Shown here: piece by piece, positions 35,098 through 44,440 of the stretch | How positions within the stretch are numbered: the stretch's first letter is position 1 | Layout: every line of letters begins with the position of its first letter | Origin: Salipiger abyssi | GTDB lineage: Bacteria; Pseudomonadota; Alphaproteobacteria; Rhodobacterales; Rhodobacteraceae | DNA length: 64,000 nucleotides | Direction: 5' to 3' | Assembly: GCF_001975705.1 (NCBI RefSeq) | Contig: NZ_CP015093.1 | Location: forward strand, 3,604,501-3,668,500 | The notes under the pieces: model-generated | The model's database searches: none | Told to the model about the DNA's origin: nothing | The model's input: only the letters and a program-made list of their open reading frames with translations | Translations under genes and position numbers: made by a program

Positions 35098-36147
35098 ATG
35101 ATCCCCGCAGACCGTCTTCAGCAGATCCGAGAGCGTTTCGAATATCTTGAGGCCCGCATGGCCGAGGGATCGGGCGATATTGCCGCTCTGGGCCGCGAAT
35201 ATGCCGAGCTGAAACCGGTGGTCGAGCAGATCGCGGATTGGGACCGGCTCCAGACCGATCTCGCCGAGGCCGAGGCGATGCTGACCGATCCCGAGATGAA
35301 GGCGCTGGCCGAGGAGGAACTGCCCCTGCTGCGCGCGCGGCTGCCCGAGGCGGAGCAGGCGCTTCAGCTCTCGCTGCTGCCCAAGGATGCCGCCGATGCG
35401 CGCCCGGCAATCCTCGAGATCCGCCCCGGCACGGGCGGCGAGGAGGCGGCGCTCTTCGCCGGCGATCTCGCCCGCATGTATCAGCGCTATGCCGAGGCGC
35501 GCGGCTGGCGCTGGGAGGTGATTGAGGAGCAGCCGACCGAGCTTGGCGGGCTGCGCGAGCTGGTGGTGCGGATCGAGGGCGACAATGTCTTTGCCCGGCT
35601 GAAATTCGAATCCGGCGTGCACCGCGTGCAGCGCGTGCCCGAGACCGAGAGCGGCGGCCGCATCCACACCTCCGCCGCCACCGTCGCCGTATTGCCCGAG
35701 GCCGAGGCGGTAGATATCGACATCGCCCCTGGCGATATCCGCATCGACACGATGCGCAGCTCCGGTGCCGGCGGTCAGCACGTCAACACCACCGACTCGG
35801 CGGTGCGGATCACCCACCTGCCCACCGGTATCGTGGTGACCAGCTCGGAAAAATCCCAGCACCGCAACCGCGAGATCGCGATGAACGTGCTGCGCGCCCG
35901 GCTCTTCGACATGGAGCGCCAGAAGGCCGCGCAGGACCGCGCCTCGGACCGCCGCAGCCAGGTCGGCAGCGGCGACCGCTCCGAGCGCATCCGCACCTAT
36001 AACTTCCCCCAGGGCCGCATGACCGATCACCGCATCGGGCTGACGCTCTACCGGCTCGACCAGATCCTCGGCGGCGATATCGACGAGATCGTCGATGCGC
36101 TCACCGCCGATGCGCAGGCGGCGCAGCTCGCGGAGATGGGCGCGTGA
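35098..36147 (+). CDS. prfA: Peptide chain release factor 1
   Basis: 349 residues. Reads UAA and UAG stop codons. GGQ motif in [17 protein letters not shown] (about 221-237), stop-codon recognition region after [12 protein letters not shown], and [17 protein letters not shown]. Followed by prmC, which methylates the GGQ glutamine. Length is normal. Confidence 0.96.
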   Translation: MIPADRLQQIRERFEYLEARMAEGSGDIAALGREYAELKPVVEQIADWDRLQTDLAEAEAMLTDPEMKALAEEELPLLRARLPEAEQALQLSLLPKDAADARPAILEIRPGTGGEEAALFAGDLARMYQRYAEARGWRWEVIEEQPTELGGLRELVVRIEGDNVFARLKFESGVHRVQRVPETESGGRIHTSAATVAVLPEAEAVDIDIAPGDIRIDTMRSSGAGGQHVNTTDSAVRITHLPTGIVVTSSEKSQHRNREIAMNVLRARLFDMERQKAAQDRASDRRSQVGSGDRSERIRTYNFPQGRMTDHRIGLTLYRLDQILGGDIDEIVDALTADAQAAQLAEMGA

Positions 36148-36168
36148 GGCGCGCCGGGGCGGGGGGAA

Positions 36169-36192
36169 AAGAATTTTCGGAGGAAAATTCTT
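36169..36192 (+). promoter_or_regulatory. Hairpin overlapping the prmC ribosome binding site
   Basis: Perfect 10-bp stem AAGAATTTTC / GAAAATTCTT with a GGAG loop. The loop and stem together contain GGAGGA, the only Shine-Dalgarno-like sequence before prmC. Folding could gate translation. Related in style to the hairpins at 35008. Confidence 0.5.
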
Positions 36193-36202
36193 GGGCGCGC
36201 CG

Positions 36203-37048
36203 ATGACGGGCACGGCGCTTCTGGCCGAGGCGGTGCGACAGCTCGCAGAGGCGGGCATCCCCGATCCCGCCCGCGATGCGCGCCGGCTGCTGGCGCATGT
36301 GCTCGGCATCGCGCCCGGACGACTGACGCTGGTTCTGCCCGATCCGGTCTCTCAGGACCATGCCGCCGCCTTCGCCGCCCTGATCGCCCGCCGCGCCGCC
36401 CGGGCGCCGGTCTCGCATCTGACGGGCCAGCGCGCCTTTTACGGTCGCAGCTTTCGGGTCACCCCCGATGTGCTCGACCCGCGCCCGGAGACCGAGATCC
36501 TCATCGCTGCGGCGCTGGAGCAGCATTTCACACATCTGCTCGACCTCGGCACCGGCTCCGGCTGCATCCTGCTCACGCTGCTGGCGGAGCGCTCCGAGAG
36601 CCGGGGAATCGGCACCGATCTCTCGGACGCCGCGCTCGCCGTCGCCACCCGCAACCGCGACGCTCTGCACCTCACCTCACGCGCCACACTGAGGCAGGGC
36701 GACTGGTATGCCGCGCTTGGGCAGGTGCCGGAGCGCTTCGACCTGATCGTCTCGAACCCGCCCTATATCGCGCTGGCCGAAATGCCGGGGCTGGAAGACG
36801 AGGTGCGCCTACACGAGCCGCGCCTGGCGCTGACCGACGAGGGCGACGGGCTTGGCGCCTATCGTGCCATCGCCGCCGGCGCGGCGCGGCATCTTGTCCC
36901 GGGCGGGCGGATTCTCGTCGAGATCGGCCCCGATCAGGCCTCGGCGGTCGGCGCCCTGATGAGGCAGGCCGGGCTGGGCGATGTCGCGGTGATCCAGGAT
37001 TTCGACGGGCGCGACCGGGTGGTTTCGGCCCGTCTGCAAACGCTTTGA
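36203..37048 (+). CDS. prmC: Release factor glutamine methyltransferase PrmC
   Basis: 281 residues from ATG 36203. N-terminal helical domain, then a SAM domain with LLDLGTGSGCILL and the substrate-glutamine motif SNPPYI, VRLHEPRLALTDEGDGLGAY following. Methylates the GGQ glutamine of RF1 and RF2. A TTG at 36191 is also in frame and has GGAGGA at better spacing (6 bases), so the protein may start 4 residues earlier. Confidence 0.94.
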   Translation: MTGTALLAEAVRQLAEAGIPDPARDARRLLAHVLGIAPGRLTLVLPDPVSQDHAAAFAALIARRAARAPVSHLTGQRAFYGRSFRVTPDVLDPRPETEILIAAALEQHFTHLLDLGTGSGCILLTLLAERSESRGIGTDLSDAALAVATRNRDALHLTSRATLRQGDWYAALGQVPERFDLIVSNPPYIALAEMPGLEDEVRLHEPRLALTDEGDGLGAYRAIAAGAARHLVPGGRILVEIGPDQASAVGALMRQAGLGDVAVIQDFDGRDRVVSARLQTL

Positions 37049-37272
37049 GTCGAATGAGACGCGGATTTCTGCCGGATTTCCGGTCACCTTCACCGATTTT
37101 CCCTTGTTTCCGGGCCCCGGACATGGTTAGTCATGAGAGATCGGAGCGGTGGATGCCTTTCGGCGGTCCCGCCCGACATTAACCCTACATAAGTGTGACC
37201 CCGCATTGGATGGCGCCCTAAGCGCCGCAGGGTCACAGGGACAGTCAGACACAAGGCTGATAGCAGAACAAC

Positions 37273-37956
37273 ATGCGATCCTCGAAATCCCGTTCGCGGT
37301 CGAAGAACAACCGCAACCGCAACTCGCTGGGCAATGTCGTCAACCGGGTGTTCGACAGCTCTGGCCCCGAGGGCAAGGTGCGCGGCACGCCGCAGCAGAT
37401 CATCGACAAGTACAACCAGCTGGCGCGCGACGCCTCGCTGGGCAATGACCGTGTCGCCGCCGAGAACTTCCAGCAGCATGCCGAGCATTACATGCGCATG
37501 CTGTCCGAGGCGCAGCGCGAGGTCGATGCCCGGCGCGAGCAGCAGGAGCGCGAGAACCGCGAGCGCCAGTCGCAGCGTGACCGGGAACGTGCCGAGCGCG
37601 ATGCGCAGAAATCCTCCGATCGCGAGGAGGGCGACGCGCAGCCGCAATCGCAGCCGACGCCGCAGGACACGCCGCGCGCTCAAGAGGGCGGCGCGCCGCA
37701 GTCCGACGTGATCGACATGGGCGGCTCCGAAGATGCCGGTCTGGTGGAGACGCCGGAAAATCGTGAAACCCCGCCGCCCGCTGCGGAGGAAAAGCCCAAG
37801 CGCCCGCGCCGTCCGCGCAAGAAGGCCGAGCCGGCCGCCGAAGAGGGCGCAACTGCGGAGGAAAAGCCCGCCCGCAGCCGCGCGCCCCGCAAGAAAGCCG
37901 ATAAGACCGACAAAACCGATAAGGGCGAGGCTCCGGCACCAGACGCCGCTGAGTAA
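37273..37956 (+). CDS. DUF4167 domain-containing protein
   Basis: 227 residues. A basic N-terminus (MRSSKSRSRSKNNRNR) leads into the DUF4167 domain (about 17-80: VFDSSGPEGKVRGTPQQI, then YNQLARDASLGNDRVAAENF and QHAEHYMRML). The rest is low-complexity, charged and Pro/Ala-rich with repeated RPRKKAE and KTDK runs. Family members are short alphaproteobacterial proteins of unknown role. The basic ends suggest nucleic-acid binding, which is inference. Confidence 0.88.
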   Translation: MRSSKSRSRSKNNRNRNSLGNVVNRVFDSSGPEGKVRGTPQQIIDKYNQLARDASLGNDRVAAENFQQHAEHYMRMLSEAQREVDARREQQERENRERQSQRDRERAERDAQKSSDREEGDAQPQSQPTPQDTPRAQEGGAPQSDVIDMGGSEDAGLVETPENRETPPPAAEEKPKRPRRPRKKAEPAAEEGATAEEKPARSRAPRKKADKTDKTDKGEAPAPDAAE

Positions 37957-37975
37957 GCTCTTGTAACAAGATACA

Positions 37976-38014
37976 GAAACGCCGCACCCCGGTCTCTCCG
38001 GGGCGCGGCGTTTC
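37976..38014. terminator. Bidirectional terminator between DUF4167 gene and rsmA
   Basis: GAAACGCCGC / GCGGCGTTTC outer stem with an inner ACCCCGG / CCGGGG stem, T residues on both flanks. It sits between convergent genes. Confidence 0.75.
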
Positions 38015-38017
38015 CGT

Positions 38018-38046
38018 GTCAGGTCAGGGTCAGGTCAGGTGTCAGG
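38018..38046. repeat. Short GTCAGG tandem repeat
   Basis: GTCAGG-like units repeat five times in 29 bp (GTCAGGTCAGGGTCAGGTCA onward), reaching the rsmA stop codon. Confidence 0.45.
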
Positions 38047-38878
38047 CCAGCGCCCGGGCCAGCGCGCAGAACTGCTCCAGCGAGACCTGCTCGGCCCGTT
38101 CCGTCGGCGCGATGCCTGCCGCCTCCAGCCGGTCCTCGATATCCGGCGCCAGCCCCTTCAGCGCGGCGCGCAGCATCTTGCGGCGCTGGTTGAAGGCGGC
38201 GGCGACCACGCGCTCCAGCACCGCGCGCTCGGCGGGAAAACGCGGCTCGGGCAGGGCGCGCAGATGCACCACGGCGGACGAAATCTTGGGGGGTGGGGTA
38301 AAAGCCGAGGGCGGCAGGCTCAGCACGATCCGCGCCTCGGCGCGCCACTGCGCCAGCACCGCGAGACGCCCATACGCCTTGCTGCCCGGCTGCGCCACGA
38401 TGCGCTCGGCCACCTCGCGCTGGAACATCAGCGTCAGCGTGGTCCAGAACGGCGGCCAGGCCTCCGGCGTCAGCCAGCGCACCAGAAGCTCGGTGCCGAC
38501 ATTGTAGGGCAGGTTGGCACAGATCGCGATAGGCGGGGTCAGATGCGCCAGCGGATCGACCTGCAACGCATCGCCCGAGATCACCTCCAGCCGCCCGGGA
38601 TAGGCTTCGGCGATCTCGGCCAGTGCGGGCAGGCAGCGCGTGTCCTTCTCGATGGCCAGCACCTTGCGCGCGCCCTCGGCCAGAAGCCCCCGGGTCAGCC
38701 CGCCGGGGCCGGGGCCGACCTCCAGCACATCCATGCCCGAGAGATCGCCCGCCTGCCGCGCGATCTTGGCGGTCAGGTTCAGATCCAGCAGAAAGTTCTG
38801 CCCCAGCGATTTCTTCGCCGAGAGCTCATGCGTCGCGATCACTTCGCGCAGCGGCGGCAGCCCGTCGATCCCGCTCAT
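38042..38878 (-). CDS. rsmA: 16S rRNA dimethyladenosine transferase
   Basis: 278 residues. Dimethylates two adjacent adenines near the 3' end of 16S rRNA. Motifs: [11 protein letters not shown] (residues 22-32), [14 protein letters not shown], catalytic NLPYN (about 160), and the C-terminal [12 protein letters not shown]. Same direction as the lpt-surA-pdxA genes, 84 bp after pdxA. Confidence 0.96.
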   Translation of the reverse strand: MSGIDGLPPLREVIATHELSAKKSLGQNFLLDLNLTAKIARQAGDLSGMDVLEVGPGPGGLTRGLLAEGARKVLAIEKDTRCLPALAEIAEAYPGRLEVISGDALQVDPLAHLTPPIAICANLPYNVGTELLVRWLTPEAWPPFWTTLTLMFQREVAERIVAQPGSKAYGRLAVLAQWRAEARIVLSLPPSAFTPPPKISSAVVHLRALPEPRFPAERAVLERVVAAAFNQRRKMLRAALKGLAPDIEDRLEAAGIAPTERAEQVSLEQFCALARALA

Positions 38879-38881
38879 GTC

Positions 38882-38901
38882 TTCATCTTTCTCAAAATAT
38901 T
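38882..38901 (-). repeat. Diverged copy of the GAGTATTT-GAAAGATGAA motif
   Basis: The minus strand reads GAATATTTTGAGAAAGATGA, just upstream of the rsmA start. Confidence 0.5.
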
Positions 38902-38962
38902 CACCGCGACGCGGGACGCCTTCGCGGCGCCCGGCATGGGCCGCGACCCGTCCGCCCGCCGG

Positions 38963-39940
38963 TCAAACCGTCCCACCGGCCATGCGCCAGGCGAGCGTCA
39001 GCGCCGCCACCGTCGAGGAAGGGTTGGCGATGCCCTTTCCGGCGATGCCGAAGGCGGTGCCGTGATCGGGCGAGGTGCGGATGAAGGGCAGGCCCAGCGT
39101 CACGTTCACGCCCTTGTCGAAGCCCAGCGTCTTGATCGGGATCAGCGCCTGGTCGTGATACATGCAGACCGCCGCGTCATAGCCCGCCCGCGCCTCCGCA
39201 TGAAACATCGTATCGGCGGGCAGCGGGCCTGCCAGATCCATGCCCTCGCCACGCAGCCGGTCGAGCACCGGCACGATCAGCTCGATCTCCTCGCGGCCCA
39301 TGCGCCCGCCTTCGCCCGCATGCGGGTTGAGCCCGGCCACGGCGATGCGCGGCGCGGCGATGCCGAACTGCGCGATGAGCGCCGCATGGGTGATGCGCAG
39401 GCGCTTTTCCAGAAGCTCGGCGGTCAGCGCGCGCGGCACTTCGGAGAGCGCGATATGGATGGTGGCGGGCACGACGCGCAGCTCGTCGGAGGCGAGCATC
39501 ATCACCACCTCGTCAGCGCCGGCGAGGGCCGCGAGATATTCCGTATGGCCGGGATAGGCAAAGCCCGCACCCTCGGCCAGCGCCTGTTTCGAAATCGGCA
39601 GGGTACAGAGCGCCGAACAGGCGCCCTCCTGCACCAGCGCCACGCCGTGCGCGATGGCCTCGATCACTCCGGCGGCCTGTGCGGGTTGCGGCGTGCCGGG
39701 CTCGCGCGGGCCGGGCAGGGCGAGCGGCAGCACCGGCAGCGCCTCCTCGGCCGCTTGCGCCGCCTCCTCGGGGCTGCTCACCAGCACATGCGGCACGCGG
39801 CCCGGCAGATGCGCGGGCTCTCCGATCCAGACGAAAGGCAGCGCCGCGCCGAGGATCTCCCAGGCGCTTTCCGCCAGTTCCGGGCCGATCCCTGACGGTT
39901 CCCCGCAGCTCATAGCGACGGGTGCGGGGGCGGCGCTCAT
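38963..39940 (-). CDS. pdxA: 4-hydroxythreonine-4-phosphate dehydrogenase
   Basis: 325 residues. Pyridoxal phosphate synthesis. Signature SCGEPSGIGPEL (residues 11-22), metal-binding His in YPGHTEYLA, AGLNPHAGEGGRMGREE, CMYHDQALIPIK and FIRTSPDHGTAF. Start overlaps the surA stop by 4 bases (ATGA). Confidence 0.95.
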   Translation of the reverse strand: MSAAPAPVAMSCGEPSGIGPELAESAWEILGAALPFVWIGEPAHLPGRVPHVLVSSPEEAAQAAEEALPVLPLALPGPREPGTPQPAQAAGVIEAIAHGVALVQEGACSALCTLPISKQALAEGAGFAYPGHTEYLAALAGADEVVMMLASDELRVVPATIHIALSEVPRALTAELLEKRLRITHAALIAQFGIAAPRIAVAGLNPHAGEGGRMGREEIELIVPVLDRLRGEGMDLAGPLPADTMFHAEARAGYDAAVCMYHDQALIPIKTLGFDKGVNVTLGLPFIRTSPDHGTAFGIAGKGIANPSSTVAALTLAWRMAGGTV

Positions 39941-41169
39941 TTCTCGACGATGCGAGCGTTGGCGCGCAGCTGCGCGAGATAGGCATCGGCCAGAGCGCCG
40001 ACGCGGCGATTGCGCAGCCCCATCTCGACCTCCGCGCGGTCGGCCTCCTCGGAGACGGCGGCGGTGCGGCCGCAGAGCATCAGGAAGACCAGCGTCTGCC
40101 CGTCCGAGCGCGTCAGCGCGGTCGAGACCTCGCCGGGATCGAGCTTGGAAAGCTCATAGGCGATGTCGGTGGGGATCTCGGCGGGCGGCAGCGTGCCGCG
40201 GTCCAGCACGTTTTCCGGCTGGCCCTTGGCGACGCCGTAAAGATCGTCGCAGCGGTCCACCCGCTCCGCCAGCACCCGCGCCTTGGCCAGCGTCTCGGGG
40301 CTGCGCCCGCCCGGCATGTAATAGGCGGCGTATTCCACCGCCGCGATCTCGGCCGGGGTATAGCCGGTCTCTTCGATATCGCGCAGCTGGAACAGGGCGA
40401 TGGCGCCGGGGATCGGCAGCGGGTCGGTCACTTCGCCGGGCGCCAGCCCGAGCAGCAGCGGACGCAGTTGTGGCGGCAGGTCGGTCAGTTCGCGCCACGG
40501 CAGGCGCCCGCCGGCGCCGCGCGTCGCGGTGGCGGAATAGCGTCGCGCCTCGGCGGAGAACTCGGCCAGCGAGGTGAGCTGAGAGATCCGCGCGGCGCGG
40601 GCGCGCACCTCCTCGGCGTTCTGCGGCGTCATCGGCATGATCAGCTCGGAGAGCAGCACCCGCACGTCGGAGCCCCCGCCGGCGCCCGCGAGCGCGCGGT
40701 CGATCTCGTCGGGCGAGACCTGCGCGCGTTGCGCGAACCTGCCTTGCACCAGCGTCCGCCAGGCGGTGCCGGCGCGGATGAAATCGCGGAACGTCTCTTC
40801 GGCGACGCCGCCGCGCGCCAGCTCGGTGATGAACTCCTCGCGGCTGAGCTCTGCGCGGCCGGCGAATTCCTCCATGCCGTCGAGAATCTCCTGCTCGCTG
40901 GGCTCGATCCCGGCCTCGCGGGCGGCCAGCAGCCGCAGCCGGTCGTCGATGAGCTGCTCGCGGGCGAGCTCCGCCGGATTGCCCGGCGCGTTGAGCAGCG
41001 TCAGCATTTGCGCGCGCTGGTCGATCTCGTATTGCGTGATCACCATTTCATCGACGGTGATCGCCGGTGCGAACAGCCCCTGCGCCGGGGCCGTTGCGGG
41101 GGTCACGGCCAGCGCGAGCCCCGTGGCGAGAACGAGCGAGCGGAAAAGGCGGGCAGGGGTCAGTTGCAT
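39937..41169 (-). CDS. surA: SurA-like periplasmic chaperone/peptidylprolyl isomerase
   Basis: 410 residues. Signal peptide 1-30 (ending APAQG), then a SurA N-terminal helical domain (VDEMVITQYEIDQRAQML, EQLIDDRLRLLAA) and a parvulin-type region (VLLSELIMPMTP, RGAGGRLPWRELTDLP, LAPGEVTDPLP). Escorts outer-membrane proteins to the BAM complex. The start at 41169 overlaps the lptD stop by 10 bases and coincides with the signal peptide. Clustering with lptD fits, since LptD is a SurA client. Confidence 0.92.
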   Translation of the reverse strand: MQLTPARLFRSLVLATGLALAVTPATAPAQGLFAPAITVDEMVITQYEIDQRAQMLTLLNAPGNPAELAREQLIDDRLRLLAAREAGIEPSEQEILDGMEEFAGRAELSREEFITELARGGVAEETFRDFIRAGTAWRTLVQGRFAQRAQVSPDEIDRALAGAGGGSDVRVLLSELIMPMTPQNAEEVRARAARISQLTSLAEFSAEARRYSATATRGAGGRLPWRELTDLPPQLRPLLLGLAPGEVTDPLPIPGAIALFQLRDIEETGYTPAEIAAVEYAAYYMPGGRSPETLAKARVLAERVDRCDDLYGVAKGQPENVLDRGTLPPAEIPTDIAYELSKLDPGEVSTALTRSDGQTLVFLMLCGRTAAVSEEADRAEVEMGLRNRRVGALADAYLAQLRANARIVEK

Positions 41170-43346
41170 GTGCGTCGGTACTCCTTGGCGCTGCCTGTGG
41201 TGCCAAAGCCTGTCAGCGCCACTGTCAGGCCGAAATCTGTGGACGGTTCGAGGTTGGTCGAGGAGGCAAATTTGCGCATCACCGAGAAATCCACCTGAAC
41301 GCATTCATTGCGGTATTGCAGCCCCAGCCCGGTGCGGTCAAGCCGCTGGTCGGCAAGGTCATAGCGCCACTCCGCCGAACCGGTCCAGTGGCGGTTGATC
41401 CGGTAGGAGCCGTCAAAGCCCCATTCGGCCTGCCCCTCGTCGCGGTCCTCGTCGGCATCCTGCACCATCATCACATAGGTGGCGCCCAGATCCATGCGCG
41501 CATTCGCCCAGCTGGCGCGGGCCTCGGCCTTGCTGAACTCGGCGCTTTCGTCGAGCAGCCCGCGCGCCGAGATGCGCAGACCCAGCGGGTTGGTGAAGCC
41601 GCCGGCGATCAACCAGTCCGAGGCCTCGCCCTCGAGGCCCGAAGAGCGGCTGAAATCATCGTCCACCCGGTCGCGCCAGACCCGGCCGAGGGTCAGCGCG
41701 GCGGTCCAGCCCGCCGGCGCCTCGTGCAGCCAGCGCAGCCCGGCGGCGAGTAGCCGGCCGCGCTCGTGCCGGTCGTCGGCGGGGAAGCGCGACAGCGACA
41801 GCAGGTTGGCCTCGTCGAACTCGACCCGGGTGCTTTCGTCGTTGGGGATGTCCGGGCGTTCGCCGCCGACCCAGCCATATTGCAGCACCGGCTCCAGCAG
41901 GGTGCGCTCGCCATAAGCGCCGCGCCGGATCAGCGGCCAGCGCAGCTCCAGCGCCGCGCCGGGGGTGAACTGCGAGGCCTCGCTGTCGGAGGCGGCGTCG
42001 TCGCGCACCGCGTAGCGGTCGGCCCAGAGATACCCCGAGACACCGGCACGGATGCCTCCCGCCAGCGTCCAGCGCCGTTGCCAGCTCGCCTCGGCCGAGA
42101 GCCGCGCCATGTCGCGCCCGTCGACGACGCTGTCGTCGTCATTGCTGTCGATATCCAGATCCGAGCGCCGGTAATGCGAATGCACCATCGCCCCGAGCCG
42201 CAGCTCGCCGCCCATGCGCGTGGGGAAGAACCGCCGCTCGTACATCGCGTTGATCATGGTGGAGGGCTGGGTGTCGTTTTCCTCGGCGGCGCGCAGCGTC
42301 TCGTAATAAAGCAGATCGCCCTGGATATATTCGTCCCTGCGGGCGCGGCTCACGGTCAGCGCGCTTTCCAGCCGTTCGCTGGGGCCGTAATCGTATTCGT
42401 TGAAATAGGCGTCGTCCGAAACGCTCTGGATATCGAATTCGAGCTTGAAATCGTCGCGCAGATCGAAGTCGCCCTCGATGAAGAGATAGCCGCGGGTATC
42501 GTCAGGCCGCAGCGTGTCCTTGGTCACCGCGCCGTTCACCTCGATCGTGCCATTGGCAAAGGCGCGGCGGTAACGTGCCTCCAGCGTGCGGGTTTCCGAG
42601 GAGACATAGGGCGTCAGGGTGATGTCCTGATGATCGCCGAGCGGAATGAAATAGGGCACGCGCAACCCGGTGCCGAGCAGCGTGGTGCTGCGGATCGTCG
42701 GCGTCAGGAAGCCGCGTGCGCGCTTCAGCGACGGGTCGGGCAGGCGCATATGCGGCAGCCAGAAGATCGGCACGTCGAGCAGGCGGAACTGCGCGCCCTC
42801 GAAATAGAGCTGGCGCTCGTCCTGATCGTGGATCACCCGGTTGGCGCGGATCTGCCAGAGCGGCACCTGATTGCGGCCGCAGACCTGGCAGGAGGTCACC
42901 GCGACGCGCGAAAGCTGGGTATAGCGACCCTCGACCCGCTGCGCCTCGACCGCCGCCAGTTGCAGCTGGTCGTCCATCACCATGCGGGCGCCCTTCAGCA
43001 GCCCGTTGCGCAGGCCTTCCTCCATCTCGGCGGCATCGGCGAGCAGCAGGTTGCCGGCCTCGTCGGTGATCCGGATCGGCCCCTCGATGGTCAGCGTGCC
43101 GTTCTCCTGATCGAAGAGGATGCGCGTGGCGGTCATCCGCATGCCGTCATGCAGCGCCTCGACATTGCCGGAGGCGACGAGCCGCGTGCCGTCCTCGACA
43201 AAGACCGAATCCGCGATGAGCAGCGCGGGCTCGGTGCTTTCGTCCTGCGCATCGGCGGCGATGGTGGTGGTCTGTGCGAGCACCGGCAGCGGCGCCGAAA
43301 GCGCGAGCAGGGCGGCGAGGCAGAGCGGGCGGGCGAGGCGGATCAT
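41160..43346 (-). CDS. lptD: LPS assembly outer-membrane protein LptD
   Basis: 728 residues. Signal peptide about 1-24, an N-terminal OstA-like jellyroll (ALLIADSVFVEDGTRLVASG, MTATRILFDQENGTL) and a large C-terminal beta-barrel ending in YRRTCN. Cys residues in SCQVCGRN (about 153-156) and near the C-terminus (NECVQ, RTC) could form the inter-domain disulfides needed for LPS export. Overlaps lptG by one base. Confidence 0.94.
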   Translation of the reverse strand: MIRLARPLCLAALLALSAPLPVLAQTTTIAADAQDESTEPALLIADSVFVEDGTRLVASGNVEALHDGMRMTATRILFDQENGTLTIEGPIRITDEAGNLLLADAAEMEEGLRNGLLKGARMVMDDQLQLAAVEAQRVEGRYTQLSRVAVTSCQVCGRNQVPLWQIRANRVIHDQDERQLYFEGAQFRLLDVPIFWLPHMRLPDPSLKRARGFLTPTIRSTTLLGTGLRVPYFIPLGDHQDITLTPYVSSETRTLEARYRRAFANGTIEVNGAVTKDTLRPDDTRGYLFIEGDFDLRDDFKLEFDIQSVSDDAYFNEYDYGPSERLESALTVSRARRDEYIQGDLLYYETLRAAEENDTQPSTMINAMYERRFFPTRMGGELRLGAMVHSHYRRSDLDIDSNDDDSVVDGRDMARLSAEASWQRRWTLAGGIRAGVSGYLWADRYAVRDDAASDSEASQFTPGAALELRWPLIRRGAYGERTLLEPVLQYGWVGGERPDIPNDESTRVEFDEANLLSLSRFPADDRHERGRLLAAGLRWLHEAPAGWTAALTLGRVWRDRVDDDFSRSSGLEGEASDWLIAGGFTNPLGLRISARGLLDESAEFSKAEARASWANARMDLGATYVMMVQDADEDRDEGQAEWGFDGSYRINRHWTGSAEWRYDLADQRLDRTGLGLQYRNECVQVDFSVMRKFASSTNLEPSTDFGLTVALTGFGTTGSAKEYRRTCN

Positions 43347-44440
43347 CAGCCGTCCTCCATCTGAAGGACGAGTCCCAGCGCCAGCAGCAGCGATGCCACC
43401 GGCGGGATCCAGGCGGCGAGGATCGGCGGCAACTGGCCGTTCTCACCCATGATCTGCGCGAAATTGCGCACGTAGTAGAGGCCGAAGCCAAGCAGCACGG
43501 CGGCCAGCACATGCAGGCCGGTGCGTCCCAGCCGCGCCGGGCGCATGGTAAAGCCCGCGGCGACGAGCACCATGGCGATCAGAAAGACAGGCCGCGCCAG
43601 CTCCATCTGGAACCAGACCACATGGCGTCGCGCGGAAAAGCCCGCCTGTTCCAGCCCGCCGATGAACGCCGGCAGATCCCAGATCGCGATGGCCGAGGGC
43701 TTGCCGAAACGGTCGCGGATGCCGTCCTGCGTCAGATCCGACTCGATGCGCAGCACGTCGTGGCGCTCGGCGGAGCTTTCGGGGTTGAGCCCGGCGGCGA
43801 GCGGCCAGGCCTTGGCGTCATGCAGCACCCAGGCGCCGTTTTCCAGCGCCGCCTCGGCGGCCTGGATGCGGCGCACCGGCCCGCCATCGGGGGCATAGGC
43901 GAGAAAGCTCACGTCATAGAGCACCGTGGCATCGGGATTGGCGCGGTCGGCGCGGATCACCGTCTGACCGCGCGCGCCGCCCTGACGCAGCCACAGCCCT
44001 TCCTTGCCGATGGAGATCACCGAGGCGCCGTCGCTCTCGTAGCTTTCGGTCAGGTCGCTGGCGCGTTTCGAGGTGGCGGCGACGAGCGGGTTGAGCATCG
44101 CCACGGTAATGCCGCTGATCACCAGCGCCACCAGCACCGGCCCCAGCAGCGCGGTGAGCCCGGCACGCCCGGCGGCGCGCACCACCACCAGCTCGGAGCT
44201 GCGCGCCAGCATCAGGAACAGCGCCGCCGTGGCGAGGATCATCACCAGCGGCAGGATCTCGTAGAGTCCCTCGGGCAGTTTCAGCAGCGTCACCTGCACC
44301 ACCTGGCCAAAGCTCACGTCACTGTCGAACTTGCGCAGTTGTTCGACCAGATCGACGAGGCCGAGGAACAGCGCGAAGATGCCGAGGATCGACATGAACA
44401 TCCAGAAGAAGCGCCGGGCGAAATAGCGGTGCAGGATCAT
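43346..44440 (-). CDS. lptG: LPS export ABC transporter permease LptG
   Basis: 364 residues. Inner-membrane half of the LptB2FG complex that extracts LPS. Six transmembrane helices with a large periplasmic beta-jellyroll between helices 3 and 4. N-terminus ILHRYFARRFFWMF, ARSSELVVVRAAG coupling helix. Last helices GRTGLHVLAAVLLGFGLYYV. Overlaps lptF by 4 bases. Confidence 0.93.
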   Translation of the reverse strand: MILHRYFARRFFWMFMSILGIFALFLGLVDLVEQLRKFDSDVSFGQVVQVTLLKLPEGLYEILPLVMILATAALFLMLARSSELVVVRAAGRAGLTALLGPVLVALVISGITVAMLNPLVAATSKRASDLTESYESDGASVISIGKEGLWLRQGGARGQTVIRADRANPDATVLYDVSFLAYAPDGGPVRRIQAAEAALENGAWVLHDAKAWPLAAGLNPESSAERHDVLRIESDLTQDGIRDRFGKPSAIAIWDLPAFIGGLEQAGFSARRHVVWFQMELARPVFLIAMVLVAAGFTMRPARLGRTGLHVLAAVLLGFGLYYVRNFAQIMGENGQLPPILAAWIPPVASLLLALGLVLQMEDG

